This document shows positions 8,928 to 17,571 of a DNA stretch of 64,000 nt, piece after piece. Source of the stretch: Pseudomonadota bacterium (lineage in GTDB: Bacteria > Pseudomonadota > Gammaproteobacteria > Ga0077536). The position numbers and the translations under genes are program-made. The stretch spans positions 77,807 to 141,806 of the forward strand of contig JADJYF010000016.1 in assembly GCA_016719885.1 (NCBI GenBank). Direction: 5' to 3'. The notes below the pieces were generated by a model. That model made no database searches and was not told where the DNA came from. It saw only the letters and a list, made by a program, of their open reading frames with translations. Every line of letters starts with the position of its first letter. Within the stretch, counting starts at the first letter, position 1.

Positions 8928-9122
8928 GTGGCCATCGAACCCATCAACCTGGAAGACCAGTTGTTCCTCAGGCTGCGTACGGCCACCGTGCAGCGGCTGC
9001 GCGCCGCGCACCGCGCCGATCACGGCCTGTGCGTGCTGCTCGAGCGTGAACGGGTCGCCTGCCTGCACGAACTCGGCGCCCACCGCGCGGCCGCGCACCG
9101 TCACATCCTGAGCGCCGCCTGA
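8928..9122 (+). CDS. Small hypothetical protein (64 aa) between flgL and fleQ
   Basis: Not recognised. A GTG start has a good Shine-Dalgarno (AGAGGA, 6 bases upstream), and the 64 codons show the very high G/C third-position bias of neighbouring genes. The protein starts MAIEPINLEDQLFLRLRTAT and ends HRHILSAA; it is rich in Leu, Arg and His and has no signal peptide or membrane segment. It occupies the place where other FleQ-type clusters hold flagellin, fliD and fliS genes, but it resembles none of them. It could be a chance frame in GC-rich DNA. Confidence 0.45.
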   Translation: MAIEPINLEDQLFLRLRTATVQRLRAAHRADHGLCVLLERERVACLHELGAHRAAAHRHILSAA

Positions 9123-9258
9123 GGGGCGCTAGGCCACGCCTCGAGTCGGGTTCCCGACGCGCCCGTGTCGGCCGCTACCCGCAATCCCGTCACACGTAAA
9201 CTTTCGTCACATTTCGCTGACCAGTGCCTGACACCGCCAGTCTCATGATCGCGGTTTC

Positions 9259-9287
9259 TTGACAGCGCCCCGCGCCGCGATTACAAC
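9259..9287 (+). promoter_or_regulatory. Sigma70-type promoter for fleQ
   Basis: TTGACA (9259-9264), a 17-base spacer and TACAAC (9282-9287) form a near-consensus sigma70 promoter, with a start expected near 9294 and a leader of about 107 bases to the fleQ GTG. Transcription of the master regulator from sigma70 agrees with the top position of FleQ in the Pseudomonas hierarchy. Confidence 0.7.
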
Positions 9288-9305
9288 GACCCTACCCGTT
9301 GAGGT

Positions 9306-9352
9306 GGGTGCCAGGAATCTGGCGCCCCCTCGTTGCCCGAACGGGGTGCCAG
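9306..9352 (+). promoter_or_regulatory. fleQ leader with two mutually exclusive hairpins
   Basis: CTGGCGCCCC at 9319-9328 can pair with GGGTGCCAG upstream (9306-9314, loop GAAT; 9 bp with one G-U) or with GGGGTGCCAG downstream (9343-9352; 10 bp with one G-U, 14-base loop). The two cannot form together. Both lie in the predicted fleQ leader, shortly after the transcription start and about 30 bases before the GGGGAG ribosome site. The pairing is seen directly; a switch function is inference. Confidence 0.45.
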
Positions 9353-9400
9353 TGCTTCAACCACAAAACATCGCCAAGACGATGGGGGAGCCGCTCGCTC

Positions 9401-10834
9401 GTGAGCAGTCAGTCGCCAGTCGTGATCGTGGAGCGGGATGCCAATACCGTCCACGAACTCAAACAGATCCTCAATTACCTCGACATGAGCACCGTGGACG
9501 TGCCGCCCGAGGGCGATCTCGTCGCAGTCATGGAGACGCGCCCGGCGCCCTACATGGTGCTGCTCGGCGAATGCGGCGACCCGCGCGCCCAGAGCGAGGC
9601 GTTTCGTCGCATTAAGGCGGCTGATCCCTATACGCCACTGCTGCTCTTGAGCAGCGGCGAGGCGGCGTCGACGCCCAGCGAACTCGACCACGACGCGCTG
9701 GCGCGGGTGCGCCTGCCGCTGCGGCAGAGCGAATTCGAAGCCGCGCTGCAGAAGGTCAAGACCTACCGCGAGAACCGTCACCAGGAAGGTTCGCCGCGTT
9801 CCCTGGAGCTGTTCCGCAGCCTGGTCGGTTCCAGCACCGGCATCCAGCGTGTACGCAACATGATCGAAATGGTCGCGCGCAGCGACGCCAACGTGCTGAT
9901 CGTGGGCGAGTCCGGCACCGGCAAGGAGGTCGTGGCGCGCCATGTGCACCATCATTCCAACCGTCGCAGCAAGCCCTTCGTGCCCTTGAACTGTGGCGCG
10001 ATTCCGCCCGATCTTCTCGAAAGCGAGCTGTTCGGCCACGAGAAGGGCGCTTTCACCGGCGCCATCGCCAGCCGCCAGGGCCGTTTCGAGATGGCCGACG
10101 GCGGCACGCTGTTCCTCGATGAAATCGGCGACATGAGCCTGTCCATGCAGGTCAAGCTGTTGCGCGTCCTGCAGGAGCGCACTTTCGAGCGGGTCGGCAG
10201 CAACAAGAGCCATTCGGTGAACGTGCGCATCATCGCCGCCACCCATGTGAACCTCGACCAGGCGATTCGCGAGGGGCGTTTTCGCGAGGATTTGTTCTAT
10301 CGCCTCAACGTGTTCCCGATCGAGACGCCGCCGCTCAGGGCGCGTACCGAAGACCTGCCGCTGCTGGTCAATGATCTCGTCGAACGACTCGATCACGAGG
10401 GGCGTGGCACCATACGACTGACCCAGTCCTGCATCGATTCGCTGACCGAATACAACTGGCCGGGCAACGTGCGGGAGCTCGCCAACCTTGTCGAGCGGCT
10501 GTCGATTCTCTATCCCAACGGCGTGGTGGACGTGCACGACCTGCCGGAAAAATACCGCTCGGCGCAGGTGGTGGCGCGCGCGCCGACCAAGCCCGACAGC
10601 CTGCCGCAAGGCGGCGGCGATGTGCCTCCGCCGGCCGCGCTGGCCAATCCGCGCCTGCCGCGCGCCGGTATCGATTTGAAGGAACACCTGACGGTCATCG
10701 AGCGCGATCTCATCCTGCAGGCGCTGGAGGAAACCGACTGGGTGGTCGCCCATGCCGCCAAGAAGCTGTGCATGGGGCGCACGACGCTGGTCGAGAAAAT
10801 GCGCAAATTCGACCTGGTGCGCGAGGGCATCTGA
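9401..10834 (+). CDS. fleQ: FleQ, flagellar master regulator (sigma54 enhancer-binding protein)
   Basis: FleQ activates sigma54-dependent class II flagellar promoters and in Pseudomonas also answers c-di-GMP and FleN. The 477-residue protein has a receiver-like N-terminal domain (about 1-115) without the usual phosphoacceptor pattern, an AAA+ domain (Walker A GESGTGKE at about residues 168-175; GAFTGA loop for sigma54 contact; FLDEIGDM Walker B), and a C-terminal Fis-type HTH (HAAKKLCMGRTTLVEKMRKF). The frame is open from 9299, but GTG 9401 is chosen because GGGGAG precedes it by about 11 bases and VVIVERDANTVHEL matches the domain start. Promoter, leader and terminator frame it as a single-gene unit. 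Confidence 0.93.
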   Translation: MSSQSPVVIVERDANTVHELKQILNYLDMSTVDVPPEGDLVAVMETRPAPYMVLLGECGDPRAQSEAFRRIKAADPYTPLLLLSSGEAASTPSELDHDALARVRLPLRQSEFEAALQKVKTYRENRHQEGSPRSLELFRSLVGSSTGIQRVRNMIEMVARSDANVLIVGESGTGKEVVARHVHHHSNRRSKPFVPLNCGAIPPDLLESELFGHEKGAFTGAIASRQGRFEMADGGTLFLDEIGDMSLSMQVKLLRVLQERTFERVGSNKSHSVNVRIIAATHVNLDQAIREGRFREDLFYRLNVFPIETPPLRARTEDLPLLVNDLVERLDHEGRGTIRLTQSCIDSLTEYNWPGNVRELANLVERLSILYPNGVVDVHDLPEKYRSAQVVARAPTKPDSLPQGGGDVPPPAALANPRLPRAGIDLKEHLTVIERDLILQALEETDWVVAHAAKKLCMGRTTLVEKMRKFDLVREGI

Positions 10835-10854
10835 CGGGTCCTTGACGCTCGGGC

Positions 10855-10878
10855 CCGGGTTCAAGCCCGGTGTTTTTT
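10855..10878 (+). terminator. Intrinsic terminator after fleQ
   Basis: CCGGG (10855-10859), a TTCAAG loop and CCCGG (10866-10870) form a short GC stem followed by TG and six T residues (10873-10878). It lies 20 bases past the fleQ stop and before the sigma54 promoter of fleS, separating the two transcription units. Confidence 0.65.
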
Positions 10879-10912
10879 ATCAAGTCACGGTTTTAAAAGG
10901 ATAAAAAAACCG

Positions 10913-10928
10913 TGGCACGGTCCTTGCT
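10913..10928 (+). promoter_or_regulatory. Sigma54 -24/-12 promoter of fleSR
   Basis: TGGCACGGTCCTTGCT matches the sigma54 consensus (TGGCAC, five bases, TTGC) at every key position. It is 60 bases before the fleS ATG. In Pseudomonas fleSR is a class II operon activated by FleQ with RpoN; the site supports the same wiring here. Confidence 0.85.
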
Positions 10929-10987
10929 CAAAGCCTTGCACGTGACCGCAGCATTGACGCTGTGGACTCGAACAAGCACCAACGAGC

Positions 10988-12223
10988 ATGACGACCGCAG
11001 CCATCACCAACGCCGAGCAGCTATGTGAAGCCTTCGCCGAGTTCGAAGACGCCTCGCGTGAACTGTCGTCGTTCTATACCCACCTCGAGGAAAAGGTCAG
11101 CGAGCTGACCGCCGAACTGCAGGTGTCGCGCGCCGGCCAGGCCCGCGAACTGGAAGAGAAGCAGCGCCTTGCCGCGCGTCTCAACAACCTGCTCGACGCC
11201 CTGCCGGGCGGCGTGGTGGTGCTGGACCAGCGCGGCCTCGTGCAGGAATTCAATCCCGCCGCCAGCGAGCTGTTGGGCGACATCGCCCGCGGTGACGCCT
11301 GGCACAGCATCGTGGCGCGCGCCTTCGCGCCGCGCTGGGACGATGGCCACGACCTGTCGCTGGCCGACGGCCGCCGCGTCAATATCGCGACGCAGGCGCT
11401 GTCCGGCGAGCCCGGCCAGATCCTGCTCATCAAGGACGTCACCGAAACCCGCCTGCTGCAGGACCAGCTGGCCCATCACAAGCGCCTGTCGGCCAAGACC
11501 GAGATGGCGGCTGCGATGGCTCACCAGATCCGTACGCCCTTGGCGGCCGCGCTGCTCAACGTCGGCAACCTGCGCCGCGCGCGCAGCGATGCCGACCGCG
11601 AGCGGGTGCTGGAGCGCGGGCTGCAATCGCTGCGCAAGCTTGAGCGCCTGGTCGACGAGATGCTGTTGTTCGCGCGTGGCGGCCAGTTGGCGGTCGAACC
11701 GGTGCACGGGCGCGATCTGCTGGCCGGCATCGAGAGCGCCGCTCGCGAGGCCTTCAGCATCACAGGCTTCGAACTCGAGTTCGCCCCGTTCAACGACGAA
11801 GGCCGGGTCTACGTCAACACCTCGGCCCTCACCAGCGTGTGTCTGAACCTCATCGACAACGCCTGCCATGCGTGCCGCGCCCAGGGCCGCATGACCGTCA
11901 CGGCGGGCGTGGTGGAAGGGCGCCTGGTGCTGGCCTTCCAGGACAATGGCCCGGGCATCGCGGCGGAGCAGGCGGCGCGCATCTTCGAACCGTTCTTCAC
12001 CACGCGCTCCAACGGCACGGGCCTCGGCCTCGCGGTGGCGCGCGCCGTGACCCAGGCCCATGGCGGCGAGTTGACCCTGGTCAGCGCCCCCGGCCAGGGC
12101 GCCTGTTTTCTCATGACCTTGCCGCTCATCGCGGCGCACGCGGCACAACAAGATTCCCCAGCAACCCGAGAGACGCACGCGGTCGCCGCTTTCGAGCCGG
12201 CCGGCCTGCGTCAGGCAGGATGA
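10988..12223 (+). CDS. fleS: FleS, flagellar sensor histidine kinase
   Basis: FleS is the cytosolic histidine kinase that phosphorylates FleR to switch on class III flagellar genes. The 411-residue protein has an N-terminal coiled coil (about 20-70), a PAS-type domain (about 70-155, LPGGVVVLDQRGLVQEFNP), a dimerisation/phosphoacceptor segment with His in EMAAAMAHQIRTPLAAAL (about residue 179), and an ATPase domain with N box (LNLIDNACHAC), G1 (DNGPGI) and G2 (GTGLGLAV). No membrane segment is seen, as for Pseudomonas FleS. fleR begins four bases after the stop. Confidence 0.93.
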   Translation: MTTAAITNAEQLCEAFAEFEDASRELSSFYTHLEEKVSELTAELQVSRAGQARELEEKQRLAARLNNLLDALPGGVVVLDQRGLVQEFNPAASELLGDIARGDAWHSIVARAFAPRWDDGHDLSLADGRRVNIATQALSGEPGQILLIKDVTETRLLQDQLAHHKRLSAKTEMAAAMAHQIRTPLAAALLNVGNLRRARSDADRERVLERGLQSLRKLERLVDEMLLFARGGQLAVEPVHGRDLLAGIESAAREAFSITGFELEFAPFNDEGRVYVNTSALTSVCLNLIDNACHACRAQGRMTVTAGVVEGRLVLAFQDNGPGIAAEQAARIFEPFFTTRSNGTGLGLAVARAVTQAHGGELTLVSAPGQGACFLMTLPLIAAHAAQQDSPATRETHAVAAFEPAGLRQAG

Positions 12224-12227
12224 TCCC

Positions 12228-13643
12228 ATGACCCGTCACGCCACCCAGATCCTGATCGTCGAAGACGACCACTCACTGCGCGAAGCGCTGCTCGACACCG
12301 CATCGTTCGCGGGCCTCGACGCCACCGGCGCCGCCGACGGCACGGCCGCCCTGGAACTCCTGGCCGAAGAACATTTCGACCTCGTGATCAGCGACATCCA
12401 GATGGAGCCGATGGACGGTCACACGCTGTTGCGCGAGATCCGCAGCCGCTATCGCGACCTGCCGGTGGTGTTGATGACGGCCTACGAATCAATCCAGAGC
12501 GCGGTCAGCGCGCTGCGCGAAGGCGCCACCGATTACCTCGTCAAGCCGTTCGAAGCGGAAGTGCTGGTGGCGCGCATCGGTGACTGGCTGCCGCCGGCGC
12601 CGGCGCCGCTGGAAGACGACGTGGTGGCAGTCGACCCGGTCAGCCGCCGCGTGTTCGAACTGGCGCGTCGCGTCGCCCAGTCCGACGCCTCGGTGATGAT
12701 CACCGGCGAGTCCGGGGTCGGCAAGGAGATCGTGTTCCGCACCATACATCGTCACTCGCAGCGCGCGACGCAGGCGCCGGTCGCGATCAACTGCGCGGCG
12801 ATTCCGGACAACATGCTCGAGGCGGTGCTGTTCGGATACGACAAGGGCGCCTTCACCGGCGCCTACAAGGCCAGCCCCGGCAAGTTCGAACAGGCCCAGG
12901 ACTCGACCTTGCTGCTCGACGAAATCTCCGAGATGCCGCTCGCGCTGCAGGCCAAGCTGCTGCGCGTGCTGCAGGAACGCCAGGTCGAGCGCCTGGGTTC
13001 GAACAAGGTCATCGATCTCGATGTACGCATCGTCGCCACCACCAACCGCGATCTGCGTCGCGAAGTGGAAGCGGGGCGTTTCCGTGAAGACCTCTACTAC
13101 CGTCTGAACGTCATGCCGATCAACGTGCCGCCGCTGCGTCAGCGTCGCGAGGACATCGTGCCGCTGGCCAAGGCCTTGCTGGCGCGCGCCGCGGCGCGCA
13201 GCCAACAGGCGGTGCCGGCCATCAACGGCGCCGCCTGCGAACGCCTCATGGCGCACCACTGGCCGGGCAACATCCGCGAACTCGACAACGTCATGCAGCG
13301 CGCGCTGATCCTGCACCAGGGCGAGGGCATCAACCTCGATGATCTCGTGTTCGAACAGATGACGCCGGCGGTGTCGTCCACGCTCGGGGCCGGTGTCAGC
13401 GTCAGCGAAGCGCCGCGCGCGGTGTCGTTTGCCGACGAGGACGACGACGATGACGATGCATGCGGCGCCGATTCGCTGGGCGGCGACCTCAAGGATCACG
13501 AACGCCGTCTGATCCTGAACGCCCTGGAAGAAGGCCGCGGCAGCCGCAAGTTCGCGGCCGAGAGACTCGGCATCAGCCCGCGCACCTTGCGCTACAAGCT
13601 GGCCCGCCTGCGTGACGCCGGCGTCGCGGTGCCGGGCGTCTGA
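12228..13643 (+). CDS. fleR: FleR, flagellar response regulator (sigma54 activator)
   Basis: FleR is the partner response regulator of FleS and drives late hook/basal-body operons with sigma54. The 471-residue protein has a complete receiver domain (acidic pair VEDDHS, phosphoacceptor Asp in VISDIQMEPMDG, Thr in LMTAYE, Lys in VKPFE), an AAA+ domain (Walker A GESGVGKE, GAFTGA loop, LLDEISEM), a linker with an acidic run (DEDDDDDD, about residue 408), and a C-terminal Fis-type HTH (FAAERLGISPRTLRYKLARL). It is co-transcribed with fleS. Confidence 0.94.
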   Translation: MTRHATQILIVEDDHSLREALLDTASFAGLDATGAADGTAALELLAEEHFDLVISDIQMEPMDGHTLLREIRSRYRDLPVVLMTAYESIQSAVSALREGATDYLVKPFEAEVLVARIGDWLPPAPAPLEDDVVAVDPVSRRVFELARRVAQSDASVMITGESGVGKEIVFRTIHRHSQRATQAPVAINCAAIPDNMLEAVLFGYDKGAFTGAYKASPGKFEQAQDSTLLLDEISEMPLALQAKLLRVLQERQVERLGSNKVIDLDVRIVATTNRDLRREVEAGRFREDLYYRLNVMPINVPPLRQRREDIVPLAKALLARAAARSQQAVPAINGAACERLMAHHWPGNIRELDNVMQRALILHQGEGINLDDLVFEQMTPAVSSTLGAGVSVSEAPRAVSFADEDDDDDDACGADSLGGDLKDHERRLILNALEEGRGSRKFAAERLGISPRTLRYKLARLRDAGVAVPGV

Positions 13644-13689
13644 AGTCGTCAGCCTTATCCACGCACACTGACCAGTCACGGACACAGCC

Positions 13690-14037
13690 ATGAACAACAC
13701 CATCGACGCCCAGGCGGTTCTCGCGCAGATGCGCGCCCTGACCGCGCAGGCACGCGGTCTCGACATGCCGCGCGCCGCCAATGCCGTCAACCCGATGGGC
13801 GGCGCCACGCCGCCGGTGTCGTTCGGCGACGTCATGAAGAATGCGCTCGACTTCGTCAATGACAACCAGGTCAAGGCCGCGCAGTTGTCCGACAAGTTCG
13901 AGCGCGGCGACAAGAGCGTCGACGTCGCGCAGGTGATGGTCGCCCTCCAGAAAGCCAACCTGTCCTTCCAGGCCGCAACCCAGGTGCGCAACAAACTGGT
14001 GTCGGCCTACCAGGACATCATGAACATGCCGCTCTAA
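13690..14037 (+). CDS. fliE: Flagellar hook-basal body protein FliE
   Basis: FliE connects the MS ring to the proximal rod and is the first protein exported through the flagellar gate. The 115-residue protein has the family pattern FGDVMKNALDFVNDNQVKA in the middle and ends VMVALQKANLSFQAATQVRN then KLVSAYQDIMNMPL, the typical FliE C-terminus. It begins the fliEFGHIJ operon, as in Pseudomonas. No convincing sigma54 site is seen in the 46 bases upstream. Confidence 0.95.
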   Translation: MNNTIDAQAVLAQMRALTAQARGLDMPRAANAVNPMGGATPPVSFGDVMKNALDFVNDNQVKAAQLSDKFERGDKSVDVAQVMVALQKANLSFQAATQVRNKLVSAYQDIMNMPL

Positions 14038-14064
14038 GAACACGCTACCCAGTGAGTCAAGACC

Positions 14065-15840
14065 ATGGCTGAAGCTGCCACATTCAACGCCCAGGCATCC
14101 TTGATGCTGCTGTTACGCCAGGTCGGTGTACTGGTGGGACTGGCGGCGGCGGTGGCGCTGGGTCTGTACGTCGCGCTGTGGGCGCGCCAGCCGGAATACT
14201 CGGTGCTGTTTTCCGATCTGCAGGACCGCGATCTCAACCAGGTCATAGAGCAGCTGACCAGCAACAACATCCCCTATCGCATGGACCCCAACGGCGGCAC
14301 GGTGCTGGTGCCCGCCGACAATCTCATGAACGCACGCATGAAGCTGGCCGGCGCCGGTCTTGCGCCGACCAGCAGCAGCAAGGGCGCCGGCTTCGAGGCC
14401 ATGAACAGCGAGCAGCCGTTCGGCACCAGCCAGTTCCTCGAACAGGCGCGTTACCAGCACGCCATCGAAGGCGAACTGTCGCGCTCGATTTCGCACATCA
14501 CCAACGTGCGCTCGGCGCGCGTGCACATCGCCATGCCCAAGCAGTCGGCGTTCGCGCGCACCAAGCGCGACCCCAGCGCGTCGGTGATAGTCGATCTCTA
14601 CAACGGCCGTCAGCTCGAACGTCACCAGGTCGCGGCGATTGCGCAGATGGTGTCGGCGGCGGTGGCGGGCATGCCGGTCAACCAGGTGACGGTTGTCGAC
14701 CAGCGCGGCAACCTGCTGACCGACAACGCCGACCAGAACGACAGCCTGGTGGTGTCGGCCAAGCGCTTCGAGTACACGCGCAACCTCGAGCAGTCCTATA
14801 TCGATCGCGTCGAAGCGATCCTGTCGCCCCTGGTCGGGCCCGATGGCGTGCGCGCCGAAGTGACGGCCGATCTCGATTTCACCGAGAGCCAGCAGTCGAA
14901 GGAAACCTACAACCCCGACATGGCGGCGGTGCGCAGCGAATCGAGCACCGAGGAAGAGCGCAGCGGCGACGCTGCCAACGGCGTGCCGGGCGCGCTCAGC
15001 AACCAGCCGCCGGCCGCCGCCTCGGCGCCGGAGCAGACCGCCAACGCCGATCCGAACGCGCAGGGCGCGCCCGGCGCCAAGGGTGCGGCGAGCTCGGCCA
15101 CGGCCTCGGTCAACAAGCGCAGCCAGAAGACCAAGAACTACGAAGTCGACCGCAACGTGGTGGTGGAGAAGAACAGCGTCGGCAGCATCAAGCGCCTGTC
15201 GGTGGCGGTGGTGGTGCGTGCGCCGACGCCGGCCGCGGCGCCCGCCACGCCGGCCGAAGGCGACGCGGCCGCCGAGGGCGACAAGAAAGAGGGCGATGCC
15301 GCGGCCGCCGCCACGCCGCCCGCGCCGGCCGCGCTCAGCGAGGCCGAAATCGAGCGCATGACCAATCTCGTCAAGCTCGCCATCGGCTTCGATGCCGCGC
15401 GCGGCGACTCGGTCACCATCACCAGCGCCGAGTTCCAGGCGCCGCCGGCCGCCGAGCCCTTGCCGGAACTGCCGATCTGGCAGCAGCCCTGGGTGTGGAA
15501 TGTCGGCAAGCAGGTGGCCGGTGGCCTGTTCGTGCTGTTCGTGCTGTTCGGCGTCATTCGCCCGACCGTGAAATCGCTGATGACCAAGCCGCTGACGGTG
15601 GCCGGCAGCAGCGGCGAAATGGCGGCGCTCGAAGGCGGCATGGGCGCCAATGGCCTGCCGGCGCTGGCCGGCCCGGCCGGCATGGATGCCCAGATGGCGC
15701 TGCCCAACCAGCGCCACGATGGGCAGCCGCTGCTGGCGTCATCCGAAATCGATCCGAACATCGACAGCGTCAAACAGTTCGTCAGCAATGACCCGCGCGT
15801 CGCCGCGCAGGTCATCAAGGGCTGGGTTGGCGGCGAATAA
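14065..15840 (+). CDS. fliF: Flagellar MS-ring protein FliF
   Basis: FliF forms the MS ring in the inner membrane, the base on which the flagellum assembles. The 591-residue protein has a first membrane segment (VGVLVGLAAAVALGLYVAL, about residues 18-36), a YscJ/FliF periplasmic domain (about 50-230, with SVLFSDLQDRDLNQVIEQL), a second membrane segment near 480-500 (VAGGLFVLFVLFGVIRP) and a C-terminal FliG-binding tail (NDPRVAAQVIKGWVGGE). Residues about 300-440 contain two Ala/Pro-rich low-complexity stretches flanking KNYEVDRNVVVEKNSVGSIK, longer than in many homologues. Confidence 0.96.
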   Translation: MAEAATFNAQASLMLLLRQVGVLVGLAAAVALGLYVALWARQPEYSVLFSDLQDRDLNQVIEQLTSNNIPYRMDPNGGTVLVPADNLMNARMKLAGAGLAPTSSSKGAGFEAMNSEQPFGTSQFLEQARYQHAIEGELSRSISHITNVRSARVHIAMPKQSAFARTKRDPSASVIVDLYNGRQLERHQVAAIAQMVSAAVAGMPVNQVTVVDQRGNLLTDNADQNDSLVVSAKRFEYTRNLEQSYIDRVEAILSPLVGPDGVRAEVTADLDFTESQQSKETYNPDMAAVRSESSTEEERSGDAANGVPGALSNQPPAAASAPEQTANADPNAQGAPGAKGAASSATASVNKRSQKTKNYEVDRNVVVEKNSVGSIKRLSVAVVVRAPTPAAAPATPAEGDAAAEGDKKEGDAAAAATPPAPAALSEAEIERMTNLVKLAIGFDAARGDSVTITSAEFQAPPAAEPLPELPIWQQPWVWNVGKQVAGGLFVLFVLFGVIRPTVKSLMTKPLTVAGSSGEMAALEGGMGANGLPALAGPAGMDAQMALPNQRHDGQPLLASSEIDPNIDSVKQFVSNDPRVAAQVIKGWVGGE

Positions 15841-15858
15841 GACCTCGCGGGAATCATC

Positions 15859-16866
15859 ATGGCAGACGCACCAGCACAACTCGACGGCGCGCAGAAGGCC
15901 GCCATCTTCCTGATGTCGATCGGCGAAGGGCCGGCGGCCGAGATCATGAAATACCTCGGCCCGCGCGAAGTGCAGAAGATCGGCGTGGCCATGACCAGTC
16001 TCGACGTGGTGTCGCCGACCAACGTCAGCACCGCCATCGGTGAATTCATCGAACTGGTGCGCTCGCACACCGGCATCGGCATCGGCAACGAGGAATACAT
16101 CCGCTCGGTGCTGACCAACGCGCTGGGCGAGGAGAAAGCCTCCAGCATGATCGACCGCATCCTGCTCGGCGGCCACACCAAGGGCCTCGAATCCCTGAAG
16201 TGGATGGACCCACGCGCGATCGTCGAACTGGTGCGCTTCGAGCATCCGCAGATCATCGCCATCGTGCTGTCCTATCTCGATTCCGACCAGTCGGCCGAGG
16301 TGCTGTCGCTGTTGCCGGAAAACACCCGCTCGGATCTCCTGATGCGCATCGCCACCATGGACGGCATTCAACCGGCCGCCATGAAGGAACTGAACGAGAT
16401 GCTCGAGCTGCAGCTGCGCGGCGGCGCCGGCGGCCAGCAGTCGTCGCTCGGCGGCATCAAGTGCGCGGCCGAGATTCTCAACTTCGTCGACCGCAGCATC
16501 GAAGCGAAGATCAACGAGCAGATCACCGAGGCCGACGCCGATCTCGCCACCAAGATCCAGGACTTGATGTTCACCTTCGAGAACATCGCCGACATCGACG
16601 ACCGCGGCATCCAGGCGCTGCTGCGCGAAGTGTCGACCGACAACCTGGTGCTGGCCATGAAGGGCTGCGACGACACCATCAAGGACAAGATCTTCAAGAA
16701 CATGTCGAGCCGCGCGGCGGAAATGCTGCGCGAGGACCTCGAATCCAAGGGCCCGGTCAAGCTCTCGGAAGTCGAGGGCGCGCAGAAGGAAATTCTCGGT
16801 ATCGCCCGCCGCCTGGCCGACGAAGGCACGATCAGCCTGGGCGGATCCGGCGAGCAGATGGTGTAA
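15859..16866 (+). CDS. fliG: Flagellar motor switch protein FliG
   Basis: FliG is the C-ring protein that binds FliF and contacts the stator to make torque. The 335-residue protein has the family N-terminus (GAQKAAIFLMSIGEGPAAEI), the middle-domain motif EHPQIIAIVLSYLDSDQSAE, and the C-terminal domain with the charged torque helix (MFTFENIADIDDRGIQALLR, about residues 236-255, then EVSTDNLVLAMKG). It follows fliF by 18 bases and fliH by 15 in the same operon. Confidence 0.97.
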   Translation: MADAPAQLDGAQKAAIFLMSIGEGPAAEIMKYLGPREVQKIGVAMTSLDVVSPTNVSTAIGEFIELVRSHTGIGIGNEEYIRSVLTNALGEEKASSMIDRILLGGHTKGLESLKWMDPRAIVELVRFEHPQIIAIVLSYLDSDQSAEVLSLLPENTRSDLLMRIATMDGIQPAAMKELNEMLELQLRGGAGGQQSSLGGIKCAAEILNFVDRSIEAKINEQITEADADLATKIQDLMFTFENIADIDDRGIQALLREVSTDNLVLAMKGCDDTIKDKIFKNMSSRAAEMLREDLESKGPVKLSEVEGAQKEILGIARRLADEGTISLGGSGEQMV

Positions 16867-16881
16867 GGGAGGACGACGAAC

Positions 16882-17571
16882 ATGCACAGCGCCGAAGCCG
16901 TCGCGAGCGACCAGTCAGTCAACATGGCCGAGGGCTTCGGCCCGGGCGACGGTGTCGTCACGCCCTACGAACTGCCGGACATCGAACAGATCCTGGTGCG
17001 TAACGGCGCCAACGGCGCGGGCGTGGTCACCGCCCGCGAACTGGAGAGCATCCACAAGCAGGCCTATGCGGAAGGCTTTGAAAGCGGTACCGCCGAAGGC
17101 TATGCCGATGGCCAGAGTCGCGCCGCCGCCGACATCCAGGCGCGCTGCGACATTCTCGACGATCTCACCGCGCAACTGGTCGCGCCGCTCGCGAGGCTCG
17201 ATGAAGAGATGGTCAATTCGGTCGCCGAACTGGCGCTCTTGATCGCGCGCCACCTGGTGCGTCGCGAACTGAAGACCGCGCCGGGCGAAGTGATAGGCGT
17301 GGTGCGCGAGACCATGCGCCTGTTGCCGATCGCGAGTCGCGGCACGACCCTGCACCTCAATCCCGATGACGCCGAACTGGTGCGCTCGGCGCTGTCCATC
17401 GACACCGACGGCATCAGCTGGCGCGTGGAAGCCGACCCGCTGATTTCGCGCGGCGGCTGCATCGTCGAGACCGAGACCTCGCGCATCGACGCCACCGTCG
17501 AATCGCGCATCGCCGCCATCGCTTCGAAGATGTTCGGCGGTGAACGCGAAAGCGATCGGGGCGCGGCATGA
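16882..17571 (+). CDS. fliH: Flagellar export regulator FliH
   Basis: FliH binds and restrains the export ATPase FliI and docks it at the C ring and FlhA. The 229-residue protein shows the Gly-rich repeat typical of FliH (AYAEGFESGTAEGYADGQSR, about residues 56-75) and a C-terminal domain of the FliH/V-ATPase-E type (MVNSVAELALLIARHLVRRE, about 110-129). The gene overlaps fliI by four bases, consistent with translational coupling of the two partners. Confidence 0.93.
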   Translation: MHSAEAVASDQSVNMAEGFGPGDGVVTPYELPDIEQILVRNGANGAGVVTARELESIHKQAYAEGFESGTAEGYADGQSRAAADIQARCDILDDLTAQLVAPLARLDEEMVNSVAELALLIARHLVRRELKTAPGEVIGVVRETMRLLPIASRGTTLHLNPDDAELVRSALSIDTDGISWRVEADPLISRGGCIVETETSRIDATVESRIAAIASKMFGGERESDRGAA

